A DNA stretch of 64,000 nucleotides from Chondrus crispus (GCF_000350225.1 NW_005178593.1:41335-105334); one strand, 5' to 3'; positions 9,066 to 20,393 are shown, numbered from the stretch's first letter. Numbers and translations: made by a program. Notes: generated by a model from the letters alone, not told the origin.

Positions 9066-10479
9066 CTGGCACCATACGCACTTGTATAATGTGTTTGCAA
9101 ATGCCAGGTTTAGACTTGCGCGGAATCTGGCGTTTTATCACTCGTATCTCAGCGGTTGTTTGAAAGTTGTGAAGAGCAGGATCCTTGACATTTTTTTTTC
9201 AAGTGCATAAATTCATTTATAAATTCCTGAAAGAAGAAGCCGTTCTAAACCCATTTCCGTACCTGCGCACCGTAGTCACAACTTGGATCATAAAACATTG
9301 TAGCTTGTATCCGCGCTTTGTGTTTTCACGTTTTAATTGGATAGACCACTCCGGAGCAATCAGTCTACTCTGAAACAAAGGCTCACTTTGTTCCCAATCC
9401 CAAACACACTTCTCTTGGGCATTCTTTTGTCAGCTGATTATTTTCGCCCTAACTGTACGCGTGGATTTATCCTCAACGTCACAATTGAAGAATACTGCCC
9501 CCAACTAAAATACTGTAGGCACAAATGGCGAAGTAATCACATGCAGTATCCTACTGTCTATCGGACCGTTAGTCGTCATACATATGAGGACCAAGTTTTT
9601 TTTATTTTTTCTAGACGACAACAAATGCGATTTCACATCTGTTTTGCGACTAGAAGGCCATCACTACAGATAAAGCACTTGCTCGTCGATTCTGGCGAGA
9701 CCTAATTCGTTAATGCACATAAAGCTGTTCAAAAGAAAAGGTCGCCTTACAGTAAAAAATTTGTTTAAGCTAATTTTATCACAGAAGCATAGAAACATTG
9801 CATAGAGTTCTTTCTATTCGGTTCTACGTTCAGAAGCCTTTTAAAGGAGTCAACCAACGAAAGAAAAATAGAAACTGTGGACATAAAAGCTGAAAAGAAG
9901 TAACATTCGCACAATTGTATTGGTATATAAACAATGTTTTCACAGTATCATGTAGTGCAGTTTCTTGAAAACCTTTCATCATTTCCTCATGAATCGGCTA
10001 CAAAATTCCAAGTGCTCACCAATTTAATACATTTAGTTGAGCTGATTTTACTAGTATAGCTTTGGCAGCTTCTCTGAGTTGTACTAAAAGTTACCCTCCT
10101 TAAAACAACTCTTTTACGGTGCAGCAAGCACACGGTCCCCGAGACCCAAACCTCCACTTGTGATGGACCGAAACCTGTGGTATGCCAGAAAGCATGCCTG
10201 ATTGGACCAAACCAAAGTAGATTCAGAGAGGCTACTGACATTTCACATACTGTACTGTAAGCACGAAAACAGATTCAGGGAACATACACAAGGCAGATAC
10301 TGTGTACAGTACAGAGCATGCTCGACCAGTTGATCGTGCGACATGCGGCTCAACATCCCGAAGCGGGAGCTGCTCGACTACAGAGACCGCTTTCTTCCCT
10401 GACCCCAATTCACATTGGATTTTCAATTGAAAGATGTGAAGTTGTTGCAGCGGAGCAGCGGCAAAATACGTGAAGAACA
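9066..10479. other. 1.4 kb intergenic region, AT-rich
   Basis: Upstream of both the minus-strand fucosyltransferase-like gene and the plus-strand large unknown gene, so it should hold their promoters. It is AT-richer than the genes around it. Short frames in it show no family and no codon bias. A cluster of TACTGTA/GTACAGTA motifs lies at 10248-10318. Confidence 0.4.
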
Positions 10480-12786
10480 ATGGTCGTTCGTGTTATCAAC
10501 GAACGAATCGTCCACACCTGGGTACCCAACGGCTTTTTCGTCCTGCACTTGTCGAAATTGGATGAGCATGCAATCGTCGGAGCTGCGACTTGCGCCCGTG
10601 GAGGAGTAAACTGGATTTGGCTGGCTTCATCACACGGATACCTCCGTCGAGTGAGGCTTGAGCGAGAGACAGCTTCAACAATACATCTTGAAGAGCACTT
10701 CCTCTCGGGTCGGTTCGAAAGCGTCAAAAAGCATGCTGCTGTTCAATCTGACCACGCTTGTTCTCTTGATATTGGAGATTTATACTCCATCAGCACGGCC
10801 AATGCTAAATCGTGCTCCTCTGGGCCGCCTCAAGAGCGTTGCAACTGCGTTATTGAGGTATTTGCGACACGGGGATACACAAGGGTTGGTGCGCATGACG
10901 GTCTGGTTTCGAAACCGTGCTCTCTAACCTGGCAAGGTTCCACAGATGGAGTGGCACTTGTGCAAGTGGTGAGGGAAGGTCCATTGCGGAATGCCATTGT
11001 CCAACCAGGCTTTAGCTCACCAGCCTTGATTGTGACTGCTGCCACGGGTTCAGTTCGAGTAGTACCTGGCTCTAGTTATTTTTATGTCCACAACCATATG
11101 ACTGAAGGCTCGGGACTTAGGGAGGTCGCAAATATGAACCAGACTCCAGTTTGGCAGACGCCAAGCCGCGGAAATGACTTTTTCGTTGTTCTTGGCTGCT
11201 TTCGCGCTGGGATTGTTCTTTTTCCTGGCAAGCATGGAACCCTCAGCGTGTCTCGTTTCGTCTTGAAGGGAGGGTCCAACAAGCTCACACCTTACAGTGT
11301 TGTTATTGTCGAGGCCACCGTAAACAGCCTCACGATCGAGGAGATCAGCACTGGTCGAAGAACGAGCTTCGCCTTTGATCGAGAAAATTCGACTATGAGA
11401 ATTGATCTTGACAGCAAGAGGAGGTTGACCACGATAAGTAACTACGTGACCGACGAGGACCAATCCTCGACCTTCAGAAATCTCTTGCGTGGTATTGAAA
11501 CACTGGGGGAACGCGAGAAGCTGTATGAGTCAGAATGTAAAAGCATTGAAGAACTCATATCCTCTTACAATGTAGCCCTGATCTTTGTTAGTGAATGGAA
11601 GGAAAGGAACAGCGTGTCAAAAGGCTGTTTCGGCAGGAAAGCCTCATGCAAGATTGCTGTGGATCTTTCGTCTGCAACAGCTTCACCGCGGCTTCAACTT
11701 CCTAATCCTTTGCTTGGACGAGAAGTTTTTGCCACTGTCTCCTTCAGGAACGAAACTAGCGTTACTTTAGGAGATGGCTGGATGCTGAGGGTGGGGGTCT
11801 TCACGGACAGAGACTTCAAACAATACAACGAAATGAATGTGTCACACGCGATCAACAGCAACAAACGCACGATCGATGGGAATACTCAAGTGAGGAGGGT
11901 AATGAGTTACCCACTGAAGAAGGTAGCCCCAGGAGCGGTTCAGTCTGTTTCATTTCCTGTGATCATTGATTCGCACGCCCCATTTAACGTTTCGGTGGCA
12001 CTTGCCTTCCACCATCCTGTCGCTTTTGCGCTTTCAGAAGATCATGTCGATATCGAAGTTCCTCTGCTTGAGAATTTCACGCTTGACATTTTACGTCTTT
12101 CAAGGCCATCCCGGAACACAGATATCAAAGATACAAGTCATGAATTGCTTTCCTCTCCCCAAGTCATGGGTCTACTGAACCCTTCAATTGTAGAAAAGCA
12201 ACGAGGGTACCCAACAATCTCTCGCTTCGAGGTTCCTTTTTCTCCTCGCGATGTCAGGGAGGCTCTTTCCTTCACAGAGCCTTCGGCTTCATTTGAGACA
12301 CCCCTAGGAGCTCATTTTACTGTCACCGTGGCTGATGTATCTTTGCGAGATGGACGTAAGACTGTTCAGCTAAGCGCAAGCTCAGTCGCCCTGCGTGGTG
12401 TGCCACATGTTTTGCCGTATGTAAGGGCAGCTATACTCCGGTTACTGTTGCAGGCTGTATCGCATAACTCGATCAGATTGAGGAGGATTGCGGTCCGTGA
12501 TCGCGAGAATATCAAGAACTGGCTCCAGTTGGTAGTACAGACTTCGGATGAGTGCCTACCAACATTGCGCAACGCAGAAACAAAGCTCGTAGAGGCCTTG
12601 AGGTGTTTCCGCGGTAACAAAGATGGAGAGAACGATGGGCTCTATCACGACAATCAGAAACGAGACGCAACTCTCTCCGCGTTTCAAAGCGCGAAGGACC
12701 TATACATTATGTGGCGACGCGAGAACGAACGGTTGTGGACTCCGAAAGGAGCAGCAAGTGTCTCTGATAAAAAGCATGTTGTATGA
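10480..12786 (+). CDS. Large unknown protein, beta-propeller-like N-terminus plus beta-sandwich/helical C-terminus (FANCB/FAAP100-like layout?)
   Basis: 768 residues, single exon, no confident family. The first about 330 residues are strand-rich with propeller-like repeats (for example GFFVLHLSKL, ALIVTAATGSVRVV, FFVVLGCFRAGIVLF). A short helical stretch follows (about 333-365, ESECKSIEELISSYN). Then comes a beta-sandwich-like part with a 'GREVFATVSFRNETSVTLGDGW' type of strand pair (about 420-445), a second strand-rich part and a helical C-terminus. Propeller, coiled coil, appendage-like sandwich and platform is the layout of the Fanconi core subunits FANCB and FAAP100 and of BBS subunits; red algae lack cilia, so the Fanconi option is the more sensible guess. 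This rests on layout only. The start is the first Met after an in-frame stop. Confidence 0.7.
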   Translation: MVVRVINERIVHTWVPNGFFVLHLSKLDEHAIVGAATCARGGVNWIWLASSHGYLRRVRLERETASTIHLEEHFLSGRFESVKKHAAVQSDHACSLDIGDLYSISTANAKSCSSGPPQERCNCVIEVFATRGYTRVGAHDGLVSKPCSLTWQGSTDGVALVQVVREGPLRNAIVQPGFSSPALIVTAATGSVRVVPGSSYFYVHNHMTEGSGLREVANMNQTPVWQTPSRGNDFFVVLGCFRAGIVLFPGKHGTLSVSRFVLKGGSNKLTPYSVVIVEATVNSLTIEEISTGRRTSFAFDRENSTMRIDLDSKRRLTTISNYVTDEDQSSTFRNLLRGIETLGEREKLYESECKSIEELISSYNVALIFVSEWKERNSVSKGCFGRKASCKIAVDLSSATASPRLQLPNPLLGREVFATVSFRNETSVTLGDGWMLRVGVFTDRDFKQYNEMNVSHAINSNKRTIDGNTQVRRVMSYPLKKVAPGAVQSVSFPVIIDSHAPFNVSVALAFHHPVAFALSEDHVDIEVPLLENFTLDILRLSRPSRNTDIKDTSHELLSSPQVMGLLNPSIVEKQRGYPTISRFEVPFSPRDVREALSFTEPSASFETPLGAHFTVTVADVSLRDGRKTVQLSASSVALRGVPHVLPYVRAAILRLLLQAVSHNSIRLRRIAVRDRENIKNWLQLVVQTSDECLPTLRNAETKLVEALRCFRGNKDGENDGLYHDNQKRDATLSAFQSAKDLYIMWRRENERLWTPKGAASVSDKKHVV

Positions 12787-12937
12787 GGATTTCTCCATTG
12801 TTCGAATACAACTCAAAGGAACACATTCGTCCATTCCTCCGTTGAGGTCGGGGTCAATTTATCTCCTATCGGTAAGCAGAGAAGATCCACCCTAGCCTGC
12901 GATGTTTTACAATTTTTCAAAAACGACACCTAGTTCT

Positions 12938-15043
12938 CTACGTTGATCTCGTGTGTTTGAGTATCCACGGATGGCAAAGTACATGGTTCAAGGACAGCCG
13001 CTTCTTTGGATTTCTCCGCAATAGGCTTCGTATGAGGTGTCGAGCGCGAGCACTGACGTCATGTTCAGCGACATTGGGAAAAACAATATCCACCTGCGTG
13101 ATTCGCTTCTTGGTATCAGACTCAGATGGTTCTTCGAAAGGTGGCTTACCGTAGAGCATCTCATACAGAAGGACACCAAGGGACCACAAGTCAACAGTCG
13201 TGTCGTACTCCCGACCCTCACACATTTCCGGGGCTAAAAAGTCAAGTGTGCCACACATCGTTGTTCTGCGATTCGACCGAACTGCGTGCACGCTCCATCC
13301 AAAGTCAGCAATTTTGAGCTCATTGTTACCATCCAGTAGAAGGTTCTCCGGTTTAAGATCGCGATGGATCACTCCCTTAGCGTGGCAATGTCGTAACGCA
13401 CTCGCAAGTGATTGGATGTACCTGGCAACCTGTGGCTCCTCGAAAGTCCCTCCACAATCTTTGAGATGTTTGTACAGCTCCCCACCAGGAGCATACTCAA
13501 GAATCAGGTAAATTCGGGTCTCGTCGTAAAAGAATCCGTAGAGCCGTAGTATGTTAGGGTGTCGCAATTCGCTTTGGATTTCGATTTCACGTCGTAACTG
13601 AGTTTCTGCCTTTTCCTTCAACAAATGAGCCTTGTTGAGAATCTTGAGCGCGACAACGTAGTTGGTTTTCAATTCTCTAGCTTTGAAGACCTTGCCAAAT
13701 CTACCCTTTCCGAGGAGTTTGATAAGCTTGAAATCATTTAACGTCCACTGCCGACGATCGTCGGTGTTCTCTGTGCTAGGAGGGACACATGCATTTACCC
13801 GATTCAGTGGTTGCTTCTTGTAGACTCTTGATGGGGGTCTTCTTGAGTGCTGTCGGTTGGAGTCTTTGGCGGGAGAACCAGCATGTCGGTAGGTCTCAGG
13901 GATTTGCTTTGGTGCTGCAGTCGGAATTTTTCCCTGGAAGGATGAGGACAAGCGATGGGACGTTGCCGAGGAGGGCTTGGTAGATGTAGAGGATACCGCC
14001 AACTTGGTGGACACGGAAGTTGCCGGGACATTCCTGACGGCGGCCTTAGCAGGCACTGTAGACACAGTTAGTTGAACGCGAGCGGTAGGCTTGGGAATGT
14101 GCGATGGCGCCAAATCTTGCCGCGCTTTGTCACTCTGTAAACTAGACGGGCGCGTTGGAATAGAAGACTTACTGGCCCAATCCCTTTTCATGGCTGTCGT
14201 GCCATCATGCATCGAAGCGTTCGCGGAAACACGCTTCGGGAGTTGAGGGATGGAAGAGTGGTCCTTCATCTTTGCCAAAGAAAGGGCGAGTCCGTTGGCG
14301 TCGTCGGTGGTCATTGCAGCGAAAGTCCTCGGTCGAGTTGGAATTTTGGATGCAGTTCTCCCTTCCGCTGTGGTGAGATGTGCCAGAGATGTGGTCGGGT
14401 GGGAAAAACTGGTGGGCCTTGTCCGCGGACCCCGTGGAAGTTCCCTATCCGCGAGCCTCTGTTCATGCACTGGACGTGAAGAGGAAGCTGCGAAATGGGT
14501 AGATTTGATGTTTTTCGTTTCCTTGGAGGCGTCGTTGGGACGGACAGTGGATACGAGGTGTCGAGGAGTATAAGCAGGTGGAAGATTTTTCTGTTGAGTT
14601 ATGGCCGATGTCGCTGGTGATGTGGTAATGTGGTTTGGGGCTGGAGTGACCGACAATGCCGAGATGCTGGACAGGACGTTCCCGTCATTGACTCCGTGGC
14701 ATTCCCTGAAGTTTGAGCGAGCGATGGGGTTTTGTTCGACATGTAATGGAAGTGAATGGCCCTTTTGCAAAGGTTGAAACGAGTTGAAGGAACGCAGAGC
14801 ATGTCTATATGGACTGTTCTCCTTCTCGGCCGGGAAGTTCATAATAGGGTGGAGAGGTATGCGAGAAGCATGCAGAGAAAGGTGAGGAAGGTACCACGGT
14901 TGTGCAAAGCGGATGGGCGAATACTCCTTCTGGCAAGTCGGGGTGGCGATGGGGGTGTAGCGCGGGGTTGCAGAGGAAGCCACGAAGGTGCAGGCGAGAG
15001 CGGTTGTCAGTGGGGAGGAGAGGAAGTTTAAGCAAGAGGGCAT
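12938..15043 (-). CDS. Aurora-type mitotic serine/threonine kinase with long N-terminal tail
   Basis: 701 residues if started at 15043; Met68 (14842, MNFPAEKEN) may be the true start. The kinase domain covers about 438-697: glycine loop LGKGRFGKV, Lys467 in [14 protein letters not shown] with Asp562, Asp580 in ADFGWS and the activation loop RRTTMCGT with Thr595, equivalent to Thr288 of Aurora A. ADFGWSVH and [13 protein letters not shown] are Aurora signatures. The tail is long, basic and Ser/Thr/Pro-rich and carries a KEN motif (74-76), a common APC/C degradation signal. Aurora kinases control spindle assembly, chromosome segregation and cytokinesis. Its stop is 151 bases from the stop of the convergent neighbour. 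The catalytic residues are all present. Confidence 0.92.
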   Translation of the reverse strand: MPSCLNFLSSPLTTALACTFVASSATPRYTPIATPTCQKEYSPIRFAQPWYLPHLSLHASRIPLHPIMNFPAEKENSPYRHALRSFNSFQPLQKGHSLPLHVEQNPIARSNFRECHGVNDGNVLSSISALSVTPAPNHITTSPATSAITQQKNLPPAYTPRHLVSTVRPNDASKETKNIKSTHFAASSSRPVHEQRLADRELPRGPRTRPTSFSHPTTSLAHLTTAEGRTASKIPTRPRTFAAMTTDDANGLALSLAKMKDHSSIPQLPKRVSANASMHDGTTAMKRDWASKSSIPTRPSSLQSDKARQDLAPSHIPKPTARVQLTVSTVPAKAAVRNVPATSVSTKLAVSSTSTKPSSATSHRLSSSFQGKIPTAAPKQIPETYRHAGSPAKDSNRQHSRRPPSRVYKKQPLNRVNACVPPSTENTDDRRQWTLNDFKLIKLLGKGRFGKVFKARELKTNYVVALKILNKAHLLKEKAETQLRREIEIQSELRHPNILRLYGFFYDETRIYLILEYAPGGELYKHLKDCGGTFEEPQVARYIQSLASALRHCHAKGVIHRDLKPENLLLDGNNELKIADFGWSVHAVRSNRRTTMCGTLDFLAPEMCEGREYDTTVDLWSLGVLLYEMLYGKPPFEEPSESDTKKRITQVDIVFPNVAEHDVSARARHLIRSLLRRNPKKRLSLNHVLCHPWILKHTRST

Positions 15044-15481
15044 GGGATTGGATGCTGCGGCTCAAACGGCTAACAACCTAGGATGCCTTCAAAAGGGTCA
15101 GACTGCAGCCTTTGAGCATCCCAGGGCAAGCGTCGGTCAAATTTTTAAATATGAGGAAGCACCCCCCGCGCCATGGCGTTTTTAAATTTTTGATTTTCCC
15201 GGCAATCCCAATGTTTACACTACACTGTAGCACCTTCTGGCAGTAGGAGTATTACCCCTACACATATGCATACGTGTACGACAGGAGAGTATAAGGTCCA
15301 TATTGCCGAAGTCCTGACGCGTAGCTGCAATTCATGAATTGCAGCTGCGAGGAGGACTGTGCCCAAAACTTGGATAACTGCTGCGGTAACCCCTAATCCC
15401 AAGAGAGAACAAATATGCTTTATTGAAGGCTAGTTCAGAAACCAAGAAAGTACCCAAATATCCCACAATGAAGAAGATATT
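15044..15481. other. Upstream region of the Aurora-type gene
   Basis: About 440 bases. A perfect short palindrome (GCAGCTGCAATTCATGAATTGCAGCTGC-like, with arms of about 12 bases) is centred near 15338. Short frames have no recognisable content. Confidence 0.35.
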
Positions 15482-15883
15482 CTACTGGTCCTGGGTTTGA
15501 ATCCATTTTAAACAACTTACAATGAGCATACAGTCTTTCTCTGAGAAAAGCACCCATAGAGAGGAATCAAAATGGGAGGTTCTTAGTTTTCTGGCTATAC
15601 CTTCATTATCCAGAGAGCTATTCTTCCTGATGATGGCATTACAATGATTGATGTACCACTTTTTCATGTTTTCCTTTCCGTACCATTCCTCCACCAGACT
15701 AATCATCCTTGCATATTTCTTGTGCATCGCACGATCTACAACAATCTGCATAGCTTGTGACGCAACTCTTCTCTCAGTTCGGTCCGAGCCTGAAGGCCCA
15801 GCTTGGGTGGCGCTGCTGTCCATGTCGAAATGCGAGAGTTGGATTCGTAGAGAGCAGTCAGTCAAAGGTTTGTTGATCAGCAC
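15482..15883 (-). CDS. Small hypothetical protein (uncertain)
   Basis: 133 codons, or 113 from Met21 (MDSSATQAG). The middle is charged and looks helical (AMHKKYARMISLVEEWYGKENMKKWYINHC). I do not recognise it. It may be a real small gene, a fragment of a mobile element, or chance. It lies between the Aurora-type gene and a 1.8 kb gene-poor stretch. No intron or promoter signal helps decide. Confidence 0.3.
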   Translation of the reverse strand: MLINKPLTDCSLRIQLSHFDMDSSATQAGPSGSDRTERRVASQAMQIVVDRAMHKKYARMISLVEEWYGKENMKKWYINHCNAIIRKNSSLDNEGIARKLRTSHFDSSLWVLFSEKDCMLIVSCLKWIQTQDQ

Positions 15884-17735
15884 GGCGTTGCCATACGGTC
15901 AAGAGGTGTGAAAGCACCTGCCCCCTGGACGAGTTTACCAGTACAGAGTGCCGCGGTTTCCTTACATATCTATTAAGGCAGATGGTCCGGGGACCTCCAC
16001 CGCATGCGAAACGAGTTTTGGAGTCATTTGTTTGAGTGTCGTCGATGCTCCGCAAACTGTGCAGGTATCGATATATATGAAAGACCCAAGGGTCCATCAA
16101 GGCCGAGATCAAGGCCAAGAGGAACGATCACAGCCCACGACGGCCGAACGTGAAGATGTATAGCGTTGTCAATTACGGTGGGTGAAGCGAGACGATACTT
16201 GCCTGCAGCACAGTGTGCGCTAGCGCCGAATTTTTTGAAGGGAGTATCGACTTCCAGCTTTCTGCATTTTCGGCAGAAAATCTTCAAATAAAATGCAACA
16301 AACAATTCCTGTTGGCTATGTCCATCTGCTTCAAAACAGGCGTCCAGGTGTCCCTTATACAGTGTTATTTTCTGGATGCACCCAGTACTGGGTGCATCCA
16401 GAAAATAGCACTCTAACAGTATATCATCATCGTGGCATGCCACTTGTACACTTCAGTATGTACTCTCTTGCCCTCTGCGTCGCAGAGTTGCCCTTCCCAC
16501 ACGCGCACTGTGCACAGCTGCAGTGTTTGTTCTGAACCGGGAATTGTATTACCTGTGAACGGAATGTTTCGTCTTCTGGAACGACTCTGCTGTCTGAAGG
16601 ACAGGGAGTCCCCTGGGCTTCTTTCTTTTTTACCCATGAACGTGGCAGTCTAAGGCGTTCAGGTTTTCATAAGTGTTCAATATGTCGTGCGAAGCCGTTT
16701 CAACACTGAACAAAACTCTGACTTCCAGAGAAATACCGCTCAGACATGTGGTTAGACCCCTTTGCCAAATTAAATACAACATAGAAGACCGTGTTTTGCA
16801 CGATACAAATTTCATTTAGTTGCAGTGTCCTTGGCCAAAGCAGTAGAAGTCTTGAGCAAGGCTGTTTAAAGACAGATTTGAGAAAGCATCGCGACGGCAG
16901 TGATGGAGAAAGGGTAGCAAGAGCTCAGGAAAATGATACAGGAACGCAATCTGCTCGTGTCACAATGCCTCTCACAAGAACAAAAAAAAAAGGAAAGGGC
17001 GGGGTCTGTGGGGCAACACTGTGCTGTGCTGGCTCAATCCCTCTGAAGCACTGGGCCGCGTCAATTGATTCAACTTCCCAGCGCAATCTAACTTTCGTTA
17101 ATGCGCCATGCCAAAAAGGTGGAATTCACTGTGACGTCATTTAACTCCCCCAAACCCCCCAAGCCACTCAAAAAAAACATGACAAGTTGACAGGCGTAGA
17201 TCTACTGTTCATAAACTGTTCCAGTACGGCATAATTAGGCATTCCTCCGGGCCCGTAACTTATAATTCATCAGAGTCTCCTTCCCCAACACGAAAGACCC
17301 TAGAAACATATCACGCTCCATTAGGGCTTGGCCCCCAGGCCGTAGATGAGTGGAGGAATAGTGTTGAAGACAACCTTGTTTACACACCCAATAAGAAGAC
17401 CACAGCCCTCTCTCTTGTAGACAAGGACGAATATCCGCCTTCGTAAGAATTCTTCGCTTCTTCAGGAACTACTCGCATCTGGGACAATCAAGAACATGCA
17501 CTTTATGTTCAACTTCCACTCACCCTCGCATACTGGATACAATATGCTGTATACATCAGGCCCACCCCCCTCATGCAATGCCTGAAGCCGGTGGCGCCAG
17601 CCAGTTCTTCTAAAATATACAGTTCCCGTTCCGTCTCGCTCTGTTGAATATCTGGTGTGCTTCTGATGTCTGCTTGACTCTGAATGCTTTTCCCTTCATC
17701 AGCAACTGAGTGAACCATTTTATACTTTCACTGCT
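15884..17735. other. 1.85 kb gene-poor stretch
   Basis: Upstream of the PIN/PILS-like gene. It contains a 42-base perfect palindrome (16366-16407), an A10 run at about 16982 and C-rich tracts near 17143-17160. Open frames here (for example 16024-16443 minus, 16791-17144 plus) show no family. Confidence 0.4.
16366..16407. repeat. 42-bp perfect palindrome
   Basis: Each arm is 21 bases (TATTTTCTGGATGCACCC then AGT, followed by the exact reverse complement) with no spacer; the centre is AGT|ACT. After one mismatch, four more bases on each side also pair. This could be a cruciform-forming sequence, the remains of two head-to-head repeat ends, or an assembly fold-back. It causes mirrored peptide sequences on the two strands. 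Confidence 0.9.
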
Positions 17736-19462
17736 ATGGCCACCACCGCTGGAATTTTGCAGGCGAGTATCGGCGGTAGTGTCGAGCTCCTTACTGTCAG
17801 TGGAGCAGGGGCTGTCCTTGCAGCCCTTGGACATTTTCCGGGAGAGGTTTCGTCTAATATTTCAAAAGGTATGCTTTCGGACTCATGCGGTTCTAACTCT
17901 GGCGTTCTTTACAATTCATCATGTACAGACTCAATCCTGACCCCCCAGAGCTTCAAACTTATTGCACAACTATTGTTCTTGAGTAGCCCTTTACAAACTC
18001 TTTATTCCATGTCTTGTGTTCGGGTCCGTGCTCGACACAATCTCAACTGCTGTAAAACAAGCAGGCTCTACAGGTGGAAGCTTTTCAGGGCTGCAAGAGC
18101 TATGGGTGCCAATTGTCTTGGCACTCACTGTATTTGCAATCAGCTCGATGCTGGCCCTTCCTTTGACAAGAATCATTGCCAAGGATAAAGAAGAAGCTGT
18201 TCGAAGAACAGTGTTCGTCTGTTTGGTGCTTGGAAATGCCAACACGATGCCCCTCTTGGTGATGCAGTCCCTCTGCAGCGAATTCGTTCCCTTGCAATTT
18301 GATGACAAATGCTACACGCAGGCGATGGGATATGCATCTTTATTTATGACAGTCGTGAACATTGTCGCGGTACGTTCTAGAAAATGATGCAATGATGTCC
18401 AGATGCTTTGATGAATATTTACTTTATGCAGTTACTCAGATATTCGCGTGGGCATTTCAGTACTAACGGCTCTCCAAGGTTTGGGGCGGATTTTTTGTGC
18501 ATCTCAGTGGACAGCCATATTTCAGTACCTTCTGTTGGCCGAAGACAGTTCTAATCGTCCATCAGGTGAAGCGCAATCTCTCCTAGAAGCAGGAAACCCC
18601 TCATATATCACGGCTACATTTTCTACTGAAGACGTCAGACCTGTTGAAGACAATCGACTGAAGGAAGCGATTAGTCGTGCTCTTTTATCGCCTCCGTTTC
18701 TAACTGTGCTTCTTGCCACGAGCCTTGCCTTTGTAAGTGACAAAGAGTGGATGCATTTTTGATACGAACAGGAGCACTTTATTCAAGAACACCTAACATA
18801 GTTTGGATCATTTCTATCTTCATGTCTTCGTAGATCCCAAAGGTGCCTGAGGCGTTTTTATCTCCTACAGGTGCTCTACAGCCTTTGTTACTATCTATCA
18901 ACACAGTCGGCCAAGTCGTGGTCCCACTAAGCTGCATGATTGTGGGCTCTGAACTATATCGTTCCTTTTCTGTAAGTGCTCCCTTCGTAACGTTTTTTCG
19001 ATCGCTGACAACATGACACCATTCCTAGTTCATTTTTTAACGTCTTATGATCAACTTTTCCATCCTCACTGCTCATTAATGATTCAGCACAAACGAGAAA
19101 CAAACTTACAAGAGAAAGAAAATGCAATGCAACCATCAGAGAAATTTGGTATCCAGACAACAATTTCTATCATAGCAATGAGAATGCTTCTTTTGCCGCT
19201 TTTAGGCAGGTGTCTGTACAGCGCCTTTGGCATGACAGAGACCATCGTGAACCCACGGTTGGGGGTATTTGTTCTCTCTCAGTTCAACGTGCCTACTGCA
19301 AACAATACTGTCATCATGGTGAGCATTGTCGCGGACTCTCTTCCAAGAATAGGAAGACAGCTTCGAGAAGACGTGTCAAGATGTGTCTTTTGGCAGTTCA
19401 TTACGACGCCTATTTTCCTCACTCTCAACACGGCTGCAGCTCTTTCGCTGGAGTTCCCATAA
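17736..19462 (+). CDS. PIN/PILS-like auxin-efflux-carrier family transporter (5 exons)
   Basis: Proposed exons are 17736-17868, 17987-18369, 18508-18732, 18834-18971 and 19088-19462. Introns start GT and end AG (118, 138, 101 and 116 bases), and the frame is kept throughout, giving 417 residues. The first junction yields ISKALYKLFIPCLVFGSVL, the family's 'lflPclvF' helix. LGNANTMPLLVMQSLC and NTVGQVVVPLSCMIVGSEL are further membrane-transport-protein (PF03547-type) motifs, and a hydrophilic loop of about 50 residues separates two five-helix bundles, as in PILS proteins. The short central loop fits PILS or fungal-type carriers better than canonical PINs. Family members move auxin or other organic anions across the plasma or ER membrane; the substrate here is unknown. 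Confidence 0.82.
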
Positions 19463-19858
19463 TCATAAATTCTTTGAAGGCATTCTAGCAGCTTCGAAAG
19501 AATTTTTTCTCATTGCACCGAATAAGAATATTCGCACTAGGTAAAAAGTGAGGCAACTGCCATGTGGCTGATTTAAGGAAAAAGGAATAGAGCCAAAAAG
19601 ACCATGCTGTACATCTACTGTATGTAGATGTAACCATTTTTCAAATGTGAGCTCTGGTTCCCATTTAAACAATGAACTTTGAGGGTACCGTAAGGTCGCC
19701 CGTAAAATAACGCGCTGTTTTTTTTTTTTTTTTTTTTTTCATTGCCCACAAAATCGCTAGACGTAAAGCAAACCCGAGATCGAAAAATTCCGCCACGGGT
19801 TTTGTGGACTGACCCTCCAGCAAAGTGCATGCCCGCAACAAACGTAAGTCTGGTACCA
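19463..19858. other. 3' flank of the carrier gene with poly-T tract
   Basis: Edge of the gene island. It contains a run of 22 T at 19718-19739. Just beyond begins a dispersed repeat shared with 45.7 kb. No gene is seen. Confidence 0.45.
19718..19739. repeat. Homopolymer tract (T)22
   Basis: 22 consecutive T at the boundary between the gene island and the mobile-element block. It could be a poly-A tail relic of a minus-strand retroposed sequence or a simple microsatellite. Confidence 0.9.
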
Positions 19859-20385
19859 CGTTGTGCCGCCCGACGGATCACATGCACCTGCGCGATTACT
19901 CGCTGAAGCGAATATTGTAGCTCGCCACAAGGATAGAATAGTTCTCAGTCGAAAGAGCGATGTGTTTCGTCTTCTTGACAGGCTGAGGGGTGCCGTTTAG
20001 AGAGGACCGCTGTTTAGAAGCTTCTACTTGTCTATCTTTCGCGGTTGCTTCGGCGGCATCTGTGGCAGATCCTGTGGCGCTTTGGTCCGTTGATGGACTC
20101 TGCGCAGATGAAGCGATGACGCATATCGGTACGACCCGTGCAGTCTGAGACTCGTTCGTGCTGATGAAAAGAACGGAAAACCCACTTCGTTTTCCTTCAA
20201 GACGGGTCGATCCGGCATTGTTGCGATCCGCCTGAGGCGGATGTTAAACTCGTGGAAAACTCACATGCCCCCAGTTTTCGATATAATGTGAGTTTTGCCA
20301 AACGCGTTGTCCGAAAAAATATGAGCAAACACGCCGCCAAAACACGCGTTTTCGTGACTTCACGCACAACCTCAGTACTTTCAGG
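19859..20385 (-). repeat. Dispersed repeat, copy A (unclassified)
   Basis: Similar over about 500 bases to 45700-46240, starting at the shared CGTTGTGCCGCCCGACGG and ending near the shared GTGACTT-ACG-ACAACCT. Both copies keep a minus-strand Ser/Thr/Ala-rich reading (SATGSATDA-EATAKDRQVEASK), so it may be a fragment of an element's coding region, but I recognise no domain. The copies differ by scattered substitutions and small indels, so this is not a recent duplication. Confidence 0.7.
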
Positions 20386-20393
20386 ATCTTGTA

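Noticed and set aside
9337-9705. 122-codon plus-strand frame in the 1.4 kb spacer
   Set aside because: AT-rich, no family, no support from splice or promoter signals.
16024-16443. 139-codon minus-strand frame and a matching plus-strand frame
   Set aside because: The similar peptides on both strands come from the 42-bp palindrome; no family features.
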